This document shows positions 27,041-34,626 of a stretch of DNA of 64,000 nt, one piece after another. A program made the translations under genes and the position numbers. How positions within the stretch are numbered: the first letter of the stretch is position 1; the number at the start of each line of letters is the position of its first letter. The notes under the pieces are model-generated. The model searched no databases, was not told the origin of the DNA, and worked only from the letters and a program-made list of their open reading frames with translations. Origin of the DNA: an uncultured Mollicutes bacterium (GTDB taxonomy: Bacteria; Bacillota_I; Bacilli_A; ML615J-28; CAG-313); contig UQBM01000004.1 of assembly GCA_900539265.1 (NCBI GenBank), positions 24,141 to 88,140 on the forward strand, written 5' to 3'.

Positions 27041-27658
27041 ATGACCTCTGTCGCAAGATTAATTAAAGCTAAAACAATTTCGTTTACAGAAGAAATTATT
27101 ACGCATTATAAAGAATTAAACTTAACAGAAACAGAAGCTATTGTTTTAATCTTTCTTTTTCGAAAATTAGATGATCAAGATAATATTTTATCAACAAGTT
27201 CTTTGACAAAAAAAATGACTTTAAGTGAAGATGAATTATCTAATTTGGTCGTTGGACTTGTTCAAAAAGGTTTTATTGAAATAAGTATGGAAGATGGAGT
27301 TGAATCATTTGAACTTGATGGTGTATATGAGGCCCTAGCCACCGTTTTAAATCAAGAGGATAGAACTTCATTTATAAATCGACAGGATATGTTAAGTCAG
27401 ATAGTTCTATATGTTGAGACCACTTATGCTAAGCCTTGTGCACCTGCTGATTTAATGATTATTAATTCATGGTTAGATTTAGGTTATTCATATAATGAAA
27501 TAAAAACTGCTGTTTTGGATAGTCTTAAAGCTAAGAAGTTACATCTAAAATATGCAGATGCTATTTTAGCCAATCGTAAAACGCAAAGCAAGCGAACAAC
27601 TGTTGAATATGACGAAGATATTAAAAAAATGTTGGATGCAATGTATGTCAAAAGATGA
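27041..27658 (+). CDS. dnaD: DnaD-like replication initiation protein
   Basis: 205 residues: N-terminal winged helix (EIITHYKELNLTETEAIVLIFLFRKL.. then ILSTSSLTKKMTLSEDEL) and C-terminal DnaD/DnaB2 domain ending in INSWLDLGYSYNEIKTAV. In Bacillus it loads DnaB/DnaI onto DnaA- or PriA-bound DNA. Direct linkage to nth (14-bp overlap) is the conserved Bacillota order. AAAGGAG ribosome site. Confidence 0.9.
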   Translation: MTSVARLIKAKTISFTEEIITHYKELNLTETEAIVLIFLFRKLDDQDNILSTSSLTKKMTLSEDELSNLVVGLVQKGFIEISMEDGVESFELDGVYEALATVLNQEDRTSFINRQDMLSQIVLYVETTYAKPCAPADLMIINSWLDLGYSYNEIKTAVLDSLKAKKLHLKYADAILANRKTQSKRTTVEYDEDIKKMLDAMYVKR

Positions 27659-28283
27659 AGTAAGTATAATTTTACAAAATTTAGAAATTTTATTTCCAAA
27701 CGCATCTTGTGAGTTAATATATCATAATTTATTTGAATTATTGATTGCAGTAAGTCTATCGGCACAAACAACTGATAAAGCGGTAAATAAAGTAACTCCT
27801 GCTCTTTTTAGTGCTTACCCCGATGCATTCAGTCTTTCTCAAGCATCGCAAACAGATGTTCAAAGGATTATTAAAACGATTGGTTTAAGCCATAATAAAA
27901 GTAAGAATATTATTGCTCTTAGTAAGATTTTAATTGAAAAGTATCAAGGAGAAGTGCCTAAGGAACAAGAAAAGTTAGAAAGTTTACCAGGAGTGGGACG
28001 TAAAACAGCCAATGTTATTTTAACCGAAGGTTATCACATTCCAAGATTACCTGTTGATACTCATGTGGAAAGAGTATCAAAAAGGATGGGAATAGTTGAT
28101 CAAAATGCTTCCGTTTTACAAGTTGAATTAAAATTAATGGAATTAATCGATGAAAGTAAATGGCATCAAGCGCATCATTTGTTTTTATTTATGGGACGTT
28201 ATAAGTGTTTAGCTAAAAATCCTAAATGTAGTGATTGTTTTTATAAAAATAAATGTAAATATGACAAAAAACCCCTTGAATAA
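27645..28283 (+). CDS. nth: endonuclease III
   Basis: A 212-residue base-excision glycosylase/AP lyase for oxidised pyrimidines. Helix-hairpin-helix LESLPGVGRKTANVIL contains the catalytic Lys; the catalytic Asp is in LPVDTHVERVS. The 4Fe-4S ligands follow the canonical C-x6-C-x2-C-x5-C spacing (CLAKNPKCSDCFYKNKC). I start at ATG 27645 (MSKDEVSII); the frame opens at 27603 inside dnaD without homology. Confidence 0.96.
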   Translation: MSKDEVSIILQNLEILFPNASCELIYHNLFELLIAVSLSAQTTDKAVNKVTPALFSAYPDAFSLSQASQTDVQRIIKTIGLSHNKSKNIIALSKILIEKYQGEVPKEQEKLESLPGVGRKTANVILTEGYHIPRLPVDTHVERVSKRMGIVDQNASVLQVELKLMELIDESKWHQAHHLFLFMGRYKCLAKNPKCSDCFYKNKCKYDKKPLE

Positions 28284-28322
28284 ATGATATATTAATAATA
28301 TATCAGTATTTAGGGGGTTTTT
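28267..28322 (+). terminator. nth terminator / stem overlapping the cse60-like ribosome site
   Basis: AAAAACCCC (28267-28275, inside the last codons of nth) pairs with GGGGTTTTT (28314-28322). Between the arms is a second perfect hairpin, GATATAT-TAATA-ATATATC (28286-28304). The G-run in the right arm is also the only ribosome site for the next gene, whose ATG directly follows the T-run. Confidence 0.7.
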
Positions 28323-28499
28323 ATGTTTATTAAAGTATTTGATGAAGAACACGAATTAGATTTAGAAAAAAAAGTTAATGAATTTTTAAGTAATTTTCAA
28401 ACAGATGATATTATTGATATTAAATATAGTGTTGCGACTTTATATGATGGTAGAAGTCAAATATATTGCTATTCTTGCCTTATAATGATTAAAAATTAA
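28323..28499 (+). CDS. Cse60-family sporulation-type small protein
   Basis: 58 residues, beginning MFIKVFDEEHELDLEKKVNE and ending QIYCYSCLIMIKN. The pattern IKVF-EEHE-DLE--VNEFL, then IIDIKYSV and a C-terminal aromatic/hydrophobic strand fits the Cse60 family, known as a sigma-E-dependent sporulation gene product in Bacillus but of unknown biochemical role. It lies between nth and the convergent rqcH. Its Shine-Dalgarno G-run is buried in the preceding stem. Confidence 0.65.
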   Translation: MFIKVFDEEHELDLEKKVNEFLSNFQTDDIIDIKYSVATLYDGRSQIYCYSCLIMIKN

Positions 28500-28503
28500 T
28501 ACA

Positions 28504-30120
28504 TTATTCTTTAATAGAAGGATCAATGTATATAGTTTTATTGTTGTTAAAAGTAACATTTGATCCTTTCATTCCAGGAATTTTCTTTAGATATTTCACC
28601 AAAACATAATCAACAGGAACACTAGAGGAATGAGAAAATTTAGAAAAACTTGCGGCAAGATTCGCACAAAAGCGAATATCTTGTTCCGTTAAAATATAGG
28701 ATGGGGTAGGAACTTTAAAAATAACATGAGAACCTGGTGCATCCTTAACATGAAACCACCAATCATAACTTTTGGCAAGTTTATGTGTTATATATTCATT
28801 TTGGATATTATTTTTACCAACTAGTATTTCGTTATTATTTAAGATATATTTAGTAATATTAATTTTTTTGTTTTTTGGCTTAGATTCTTTTTTATCTTTA
28901 AGATATTTATTTTTGATTAATTCCATTTTAATTTCTTCAAGATCTATATTATTTGCAAAATCAATTTGATTAGATATTTCATCCAAATATTTAATCTCAT
29001 TACTAGTAATTTTTAATTGTAAATCAATCATACTAAGGGCATTTTTGGCTTTTTTACTTTTTGCAAAAAGCTTTTTTAAATTGTTACTTGGATCAAGCAT
29101 AGGATCTAATTGGATTTCAAGAGGTTGATGATGAAAAAAATCATCGACAATAATTTTATCCATTCCTTTTTGAACTTTATAAAGATTGGCTTGCAGTAAA
29201 ATACCAATTTCATTATATTTTAAATTTTCATTAGCAACCTCTAAATCGTTTTGTAAATGATCTATTTTATTTTGTAAATGAATAATTTTATTTTTTATTA
29301 TTTTTTTTAATGCTTTTGCTTTATCGTTATAAATTGTCCTATAATCTTTATAATAAACATCAAGCATCATATTTATAGAATCGAAGCCATCTTTGATAAT
29401 TTGATAATTAAATAGGGGTAAAATATAAAAATCATATTTTTTATCAATTTGATATATTGCATAGTTTAATGGATGTTGTAAATAATTTTTAAGACTTTGA
29501 TGTGAATTCTTAATCGCATCTTTGGCAAGTTTTGATACCCCTTGTAACATATCTATATCATATTGATTAGATTCATCTATTAAAAAAGGATTAATGGTCG
29601 TATTAGATGGTGGATAAGAGTAGGTAGCTTTTGGTAAAATTAGTCTCTTACTATCTTCTGATGGAGGAAGTTTTCGAATAGCATCAATAATAATATTTTG
29701 CGAATTTATTAAAATAATATTGCTATTTCTACCCATCAATTCAACAATTAAACGATAGTTAATATTATCACCAAGTTCACTTATAGAACTAATATGAAAG
29801 ACGATAATCCTATCATTGTCAATTTGTTCAATTTTGGTAATAATTCCACTTTCTAGATATTTGCGCAAAACCATACAAAAATTTTTAGGAGACTCAAATG
29901 ATGAAATTTTCCTATCAGTTAAATAAATTCTAGGCATATCTAAAGAAGAAGATATAAAAAGTTGATAATTTTTGATTTTATTATCAGTTTGATTCTTCGA
30001 TCTAATTTGCAAACACAAATCTAGACTGCTTGGTTCAATTATTTTATTAATTTTACCACCAACTAATTTTTCGCTTAATTCAGATATCAAAAAATGAATA
30101 AGAATTCCATCATAGGGCAT
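28504..30120 (-). CDS. rqcH: Rqc2 homologue RqcH (NFACT family)
   Basis: 538 residues. NFACT-N (about 1-200: MPYDGILIHFLISELSEKL, NFCMVLRKYL, RLIVELMGRNSNIIL), a helical coiled-coil middle (about 255-420), and the C-terminal NFACT-R domain (DWWFHVKDAPGSHVIFK). It binds stalled 50S-peptidyl-tRNA complexes and directs Ala-tailing of truncated chains. ATG at 30120 is chosen since AAGAAGG lies upstream on the minus strand; an open frame back to 30204 adds a spurious hydrophobic leader. Divergent from gmk; B. subtilis also has yloA (rqcH) a few genes from gmk-rpoZ. Confidence 0.93.
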   Translation of the reverse strand: MPYDGILIHFLISELSEKLVGGKINKIIEPSSLDLCLQIRSKNQTDNKIKNYQLFISSSLDMPRIYLTDRKISSFESPKNFCMVLRKYLESGIITKIEQIDNDRIIVFHISSISELGDNINYRLIVELMGRNSNIILINSQNIIIDAIRKLPPSEDSKRLILPKATYSYPPSNTTINPFLIDESNQYDIDMLQGVSKLAKDAIKNSHQSLKNYLQHPLNYAIYQIDKKYDFYILPLFNYQIIKDGFDSINMMLDVYYKDYRTIYNDKAKALKKIIKNKIIHLQNKIDHLQNDLEVANENLKYNEIGILLQANLYKVQKGMDKIIVDDFFHHQPLEIQLDPMLDPSNNLKKLFAKSKKAKNALSMIDLQLKITSNEIKYLDEISNQIDFANNIDLEEIKMELIKNKYLKDKKESKPKNKKINITKYILNNNEILVGKNNIQNEYITHKLAKSYDWWFHVKDAPGSHVIFKVPTPSYILTEQDIRFCANLAASFSKFSHSSSVPVDYVLVKYLKKIPGMKGSNVTFNNNKTIYIDPSIKE

Positions 30121-30188
30121 ATTGTTTAACCTTCTTTTTATAAATTTATACTTTATTATACAACAAAAAATTAAAAATAACAAAACTA

Positions 30189-30217
30189 TTGAAAAAAAAA
30201 ACAAATAGTGGTAAAAT
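30189..30217 (+). promoter_or_regulatory. promoter of gmk-rpoZ
   Basis: TTGAAA (30189-30194), 17 nt, TAAAAT (30212-30217). Confidence 0.65.
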
Positions 30218-30249
30218 AAACCAAATAGATATCATTTTGAGGTTAACAT

Positions 30250-30867
30250 ATGAAACTTAATGAAAAAGGATTATTAATTGTTATTTCGGGACCATCTGGA
30301 GTTGGGAAAGGAACGATTCGTAAAGCGCTATTTCAAAGAACTGGCCATAATTTAGATTTTTCTGTTTCAATGACTACTAGAATACCAAGAGAAGGAGAAA
30401 TTAATGGTAAAGATTATTTCTTTGTAACCAAAGAAGAATTTGAACAGGAAATAAAAAATGATAATTTATTAGAACATGCAAAATTTGTCAATAACTACTA
30501 TGGAACTCCTAAAAATAAGGTATTAGAAAAATTAGAAGAAGGAAAAGAAGTAGTATTAGAAATAGAGGTTCAAGGTGCTCTTCAAGTGAAAGCGAAAATG
30601 TCAGATGCTGTGTTTATTTTTATTGCTCCACCATCTTGGAAAGCTTTAGAACATCGATTAACTAACAGGGGAACAGAGACAAGTGATATCATCATTGAGC
30701 GGTTAACTAAGGCAAAAAATGAAATAATGTTTGCTTCATCTTATGATTATATTGTTATCAATGATGAAGTAGAAAATGCAGTTGATAAAATCATTGCAAT
30801 TATTAGAGCAGAACATGCCAAGTGTGAAAGAGCACTAGAAGGATATTATAAATTAATGGAGGAATAA
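30250..30867 (+). CDS. gmk: guanylate kinase
   Basis: 205 residues; P-loop SGPSGVGKGTI and GMP-binding TRIPREGEINGKDYFFV. It phosphorylates GMP to GDP. Followed 2 bp later by rpoZ, the common Bacillota arrangement. Confidence 0.97.
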   Translation: MKLNEKGLLIVISGPSGVGKGTIRKALFQRTGHNLDFSVSMTTRIPREGEINGKDYFFVTKEEFEQEIKNDNLLEHAKFVNNYYGTPKNKVLEKLEEGKEVVLEIEVQGALQVKAKMSDAVFIFIAPPSWKALEHRLTNRGTETSDIIIERLTKAKNEIMFASSYDYIVINDEVENAVDKIIAIIRAEHAKCERALEGYYKLMEE

Positions 30868-30869
30868 TT

Positions 30870-31100
30870 ATGAGTCAAATGGAAAATATTAATCAAGAAA
30901 GAGATGGGCTTCGTTACCCATCAATCGATGAATTAACAGATAAATCTTCATCTAAATATAAATTAGTGATTGCAGCTGCCAAACGTGCTAAAGAAATTGA
31001 TGCATCAAAAAAGAGCTTTCTTCCGGAAACAAAGAATATTAAAAGTATTGGAATTGCCTTAGAAGAAATTATTGCTAACAAAGTAGAGGTAATTGATTGA
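30870..31100 (+). CDS. rpoZ: RNA polymerase omega subunit
   Basis: 76 residues; RYPSIDELTDKSSSKYKLVI followed by AAAKRAKEI is the conserved omega core that latches the beta-prime C-terminus. GGAGG ribosome site at the end of gmk. Its TGA overlaps the ATG of the next gene (TGATG). Confidence 0.92.
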   Translation: MSQMENINQERDGLRYPSIDELTDKSSSKYKLVIAAAKRAKEIDASKKSFLPETKNIKSIGIALEEIIANKVEVID

Positions 31101-32611
31101 TGGAAAAAGCTTTAGAAGTCTATCAAAAGACCAGAAAAAAACTTAATGCATTTAACTATGCCATGTATATGATTAGTTGGGATTCTGAAACTGAGGCTCC
31201 TGTGGGATGCTTAGAAGAAAGGTCTAAACAAATTGGTGAACTTGTTTCAATGATGTTAGAAATATCTCATTGTAAAGATTATATTGAGGCAGTAAAAACT
31301 TTATATAGTAAAAAAGAAGAGTTAGAAACAGATTTAAAATTAGAAATTATTAAAGTTTGGGAAGAATTAGAAAAAGAATTAAAAATTCCTGAAGCAGAAC
31401 TCATCGAATATGAAATGTTGTTAGCGAAAGCCAATAACATTTGGTGTGAGGCTAAACTTAATAATAATTATGAATCATTTGCTCCTATTTTGGCCAAAAT
31501 CATAAATTGGCAAAAAAAATATATTAAATATTTGGAAACAGATAATTTAAAAGGTTATGACGTTTTGTTAAATGACTATGAAAAAGGTTTTACAAGAAAA
31601 GAATATGATGAATTTTTTGATGTTTTAAAAAAAGAATTAGTTCCTTTTGTCAAAAAGATTACCTCATTAAAACCTTTTGATGATTCTTTTGTATATAAAA
31701 AATATGATATTGACAAGCAAAAAGAGTTTGCCCATTATTTGATGGATGTTATGTGTTTTGATAAAAAGTTTGGTTTGACTAAGGAATCAGAGCATCCGTT
31801 TACTTCTGGATATGGTACTACCGATGTGAGAGTTACTTGTCATTATTATGAAAATCTTTTGACATCAAGTATTTTTTCAATGATTCATGAATTAGGGCAT
31901 GCTACTTATGAAAGACAATGTGATAGCAAATATGATGATACAGCTTTAAGTGGTGGTACAACAATGGCTATGCATGAATCACAATCTCGTTTCTATGAAA
32001 ATATTGTTGGTAGAAGTTATCCATTTTGGTGTAAACATTATCCTGTTTTACAAAAGCTATTTACTGAAAATTTGCATAATGTAACAGTTGATGATTTTTA
32101 TTATGCTATAAATAAAATTGAAAATACGCTTATTAGAACAGAGGCTGATGAACTTACTTATCCTCTTCATATTATGGTTAGATATGATATGGAGAAAGCA
32201 ATAATTGAATCAAATATTGATGTAAACGAATTACCAAAACTTTGGAATAAATTATATAAAGATTATTTAGGAATTGAGGTGCCCAATGATGCTAAAGGTA
32301 TTTTACAAGATGTTCATTGGGCTGGTGGTTCATTTGGATATTTTCCTACTTATGCTTTAGGAAGTGCTTATGCGGCCCAACTTTATCATCAAATGAAAAA
32401 AGAACTTAATATTGATGAAGTTTTTGGAGCAAATGATTTGTCTAAAGTGAATGAATGGTTAAAAGAAAAAGTTCATCAATATGCAGGTTCAAAAAGTCCA
32501 AAAGAAATATTATTAATGGTAACTCATGAAGAATTTAATCCAAAATACTATCTTGAATATCTAAAAGAAAAATATTCAAAAATATATCAATTAACTAATG
32601 AAAAAAAATAA
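31100..32611 (+). CDS. M32-family carboxypeptidase
   Basis: A 503-residue, helical, cytosolic zinc metallopeptidase of the carboxypeptidase Taq type. Zinc site HELGHATYE (HExxH), with downstream Glu in MHESQSRFYENIVGRS; TSGYGTTDVRVTCHY and TYALGSAYAAQL are typical of the family. It trims C-terminal residues from peptides, except those ending in Pro. Start ATG 31100 with GAGGT nine bases upstream. Confidence 0.95.
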   Translation: MEKALEVYQKTRKKLNAFNYAMYMISWDSETEAPVGCLEERSKQIGELVSMMLEISHCKDYIEAVKTLYSKKEELETDLKLEIIKVWEELEKELKIPEAELIEYEMLLAKANNIWCEAKLNNNYESFAPILAKIINWQKKYIKYLETDNLKGYDVLLNDYEKGFTRKEYDEFFDVLKKELVPFVKKITSLKPFDDSFVYKKYDIDKQKEFAHYLMDVMCFDKKFGLTKESEHPFTSGYGTTDVRVTCHYYENLLTSSIFSMIHELGHATYERQCDSKYDDTALSGGTTMAMHESQSRFYENIVGRSYPFWCKHYPVLQKLFTENLHNVTVDDFYYAINKIENTLIRTEADELTYPLHIMVRYDMEKAIIESNIDVNELPKLWNKLYKDYLGIEVPNDAKGILQDVHWAGGSFGYFPTYALGSAYAAQLYHQMKKELNIDEVFGANDLSKVNEWLKEKVHQYAGSKSPKEILLMVTHEEFNPKYYLEYLKEKYSKIYQLTNEKK

Positions 32612-32622
32612 GGAGGTTATTG

Positions 32623-33417
32623 ATGGCAAAAATAGTCTTAAAAAGAAAAAAATCAGATAAGGATACATATTTAGTTCGCAATGTAAAAAGTGCATATGGT
32701 GAATTAAAATATGATGATACTTTATTAGAAGAAGATCAAATAGTTGAGCCAGTAGGAAAAATTCATGAGGAAGCATTAAAACAAGAATTAATTCTTAATG
32801 AGGCGCATAAACAAAAAATAGAAGAAGAAAAACGCCTTGTTGAAGAAAAAGCAAAAAAAGAAGAAGAGAAACGCCTTGCTGAAGAAAAAGCAAAAAAAGA
32901 AGAAGAAGAGAAACGTCTTGCTGAAGAAAAAGCAAAAAAAGAAGAAGAGAAACGCCTTGCTGAAGAAAAAGCAAAAAAAGAAGAAGAGAAACGCCTTGTT
33001 GAAGAAAAAGCAAAAAAAGAAGAAGAAGAAAAACGCCTTGCTGAAGAAAAAGCCCATATGGAAGAACTTCGAAGACAACAAGTTAGTGTAGCAGAAGTTA
33101 AAGAGATTATATCTGATGAGACTGCTAGCATTTTAATTGAAAAAGAGTTTGATGAAGAGAAGATTTTTGGGAACAAAAAGGGAATTATTAATATTGATAT
33201 AATATCACGTAACTTTAAAGCTGGTGATATTGTTACAGTAAATACTTTAAAAGATAAAAAATTAATTGACAAAAATATTTGTTTTGTTAAAGTTCTTGCA
33301 AGAGGAGTTATTGATAAACCATTAGTTGTAAAAGCACAAGATTTTTCCTTAGATGCAGTTAAAATGATTCAACTTACAGGTGGTAAGGTCGTATTATTAG
33401 ATAAAAAGAAATATTAA
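32623..33417 (+). CDS. charged coiled-coil protein with a C-terminal ribosomal uL15-like domain
   Basis: 264 residues in three parts. Residues 1-66: a short folded head (MAKIVLKRKKSDKDTYLVRN). Residues 67-146: six tandem 13-14-residue repeats of the type EEEKRLAEEKAKK, a long highly charged helix. Residues about 180-264 align with the C-terminal half of ribosomal protein L15: INIDIISRNFKAGDIVTV, KVLARGVIDKPLVVKAQ, FSLDAVKMI and GGKVVLL follow the L15 order (VNLDKLNRFEDGTEVT, KVLGNGKLERKLTVKA, FSSSAKEAI, GGSVEVI). The basic rRNA-threading N-terminal half of true L15 is missing, so this is a paralogue, not rplO. It sits just before the str operon; a ribosome or rRNA contact is inferred. Confidence 0.75.
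   Translation: MAKIVLKRKKSDKDTYLVRNVKSAYGELKYDDTLLEEDQIVEPVGKIHEEALKQELILNEAHKQKIEEEKRLVEEKAKKEEEKRLAEEKAKKEEEEKRLAEEKAKKEEEKRLAEEKAKKEEEKRLVEEKAKKEEEEKRLAEEKAHMEELRRQQVSVAEVKEIISDETASILIEKEFDEEKIFGNKKGIINIDIISRNFKAGDIVTVNTLKDKKLIDKNICFVKVLARGVIDKPLVVKAQDFSLDAVKMIQLTGGKVVLLDKKKY
32821..33060 (+). repeat. six 39/42-bp tandem coding repeats
   Basis: Units of 13, 13, 14, 13, 13 and 14 codons (240 bp exactly), differing by an extra GAA and by GTT/GCT (Val/Ala) at one codon. Near-identity at DNA level indicates recent duplication or homogenisation; copy number may vary between strains. Confidence 0.95.
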
Positions 33418-33423
33418 AATTAG

Positions 33424-33454
33424 AAACCTTCTGTGTCTTATAGAAGGTTTTTTT
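33424..33454 (+). terminator. terminator of the uL15-like gene
   Basis: AAACCTTCT (33424-33432) and AGAAGGTTT (33442-33450), followed by T-run. Confidence 0.9.
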
Positions 33455-33537
33455 AAAATTTAATCATTTTTATTGGTATATTATTTAGATTCTTTGTAAT
33501 AATAATATTGCAAAATATTAATAAGTGAGTATCTAAC

Positions 33538-33566
33538 TTGACTTTGAAGGCTAAAATGAGTATAAT
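33538..33566 (+). promoter_or_regulatory. str operon promoter
   Basis: TTGACT (33538-33543), 17 nt, TATAAT (33561-33566). A leader of about 105 nt follows, containing a small TTGAC-TATT-GTCAA hairpin. A role in r-protein autoregulation is possible but not shown. Confidence 0.85.
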
Positions 33567-33676
33567 ATTAGAGGTTATGTTTTGACTATTGTCAAGACTA
33601 TATTTTTTGAAGTATTGAAACACGTGGAAATGTGGAATATACATCAAATAACTAATAAATGAAAGGAGAAAAAAAG

Positions 33677-34099
33677 ATGCCTACAATTAATCAATTAGTA
33701 CGCAATTCACGCGAAGATAAGGTTAGAAAATCAAAATCACCACATCTTGGAATTGGTTTTAATTCTTTAAAGAAAGTTGCAACAACTATTAATTGTCCTC
33801 AGAAGAAAGGTGTTTGTACTCGTGTTACAACAATGACACCTAAAAAACCAAATTCTGCTATTCGTAAGATGGCCCGTGTTCGTTTAAGTAATGGTATTGA
33901 AGTAACTGCTTATATTCCAGGTATTGGTCATAAGTTACAAGAACACAATACTGTATTAATTCGTGGAGGTCGTGTTAGAGACTTACCAGGTGTTCGTTAT
34001 CATATAATTCGTGGGACACTTGATACTACAGGTGTTGAAAGTCGTAAACAAGCCCGTTCTAAATATGGTGCAAAACGCCCAAAAGCTGGAAAAAAATAA
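33677..34099 (+). CDS. rpsL: 30S ribosomal protein S12
   Basis: 140 residues; TPKKPNSAIRKMARVRL and RVRDLPGVRYHIIRG (the decoding-centre loops) are canonical. Start at ATG 33677 (MPTINQL) with GAAAGGAG upstream; the frame opens six codons earlier. First gene of rpsL-rpsG-fusA. Confidence 0.98.
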   Translation: MPTINQLVRNSREDKVRKSKSPHLGIGFNSLKKVATTINCPQKKGVCTRVTTMTPKKPNSAIRKMARVRLSNGIEVTAYIPGIGHKLQEHNTVLIRGGRVRDLPGVRYHIIRGTLDTTGVESRKQARSKYGAKRPKAGKK

Positions 34100-34138
34100 G
34101 ATAAAATAAATTTATAAATGTAGAAAGGAGGAACCTTC

Positions 34139-34609
34139 ATGCCTCGTAAAGGACATGTTGCTCAAAGAAAAGTATTACCAGATCCAATATATAATTCAAC
34201 ACTTGTTACAAGACTAATCAATAGTGTAATGTTGGATGGTAAAAAAGGAGTGGCACAACAAATAATTTATGGTGCTTTTGATCGTGTATCTAAAACTACA
34301 GGTCGTGACCCACTAGAAGTATATAAACAAGCATTAGAAAATATTATGCCACAATTAGAGGTTAGATCACGCCGTGTAGGTGGTGCTAACTATCAAGTAC
34401 CAGTTGAAGTTAGAGAAGCAAGACGCTATACTCTAGGTTTAAGATGGTTAACAAACTATGCTCGTCTTCGTAATGAAAAAACAATGGAAGAAAGATTAGC
34501 AAAAGAAATAATGGATGCCGCTAATGGTATAGGTGGTGCTGTTAAAAAACGTGAAGATACTCATCGTATGGCTGAAGCAAATAAAGCATTTGCTCATTAT
34601 CAATGGTAA
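34139..34609 (+). CDS. rpsG: 30S ribosomal protein S7
   Basis: 156 residues; MPRKGHVAQRKVLPDPIYNS and SRRVGGANYQVPVEV are the family signatures. AAAGGAGG ribosome site. Binds 16S rRNA 3' domain. Confidence 0.98.
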   Translation: MPRKGHVAQRKVLPDPIYNSTLVTRLINSVMLDGKKGVAQQIIYGAFDRVSKTTGRDPLEVYKQALENIMPQLEVRSRRVGGANYQVPVEVREARRYTLGLRWLTNYARLRNEKTMEERLAKEIMDAANGIGGAVKKREDTHRMAEANKAFAHYQW

Positions 34610-34626
34610 TAGGAGATTAAAATAAA

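Noticed and set aside
30121..30204. Hydrophobic N-terminal extension of RqcH resembling a signal peptide
   Set aside because: RqcH is cytosolic and begins MPYDG; a ribosome site precedes ATG at 30120, and the extension is AT-rich leader sequence.
32821..33060. Tandem repeat as a CRISPR-like array
   Set aside because: Units are contiguous without spacers and are in-frame coding sequence.
32763..33272. Several long antisense and alternative-frame ORFs over the KE-rich repeat
   Set aside because: They arise because the GAA/AAA repeats read as open Phe/Ser/Leu frames on the other strand; the sense frame has a ribosome site, a recognisable uL15-like end and a terminator.
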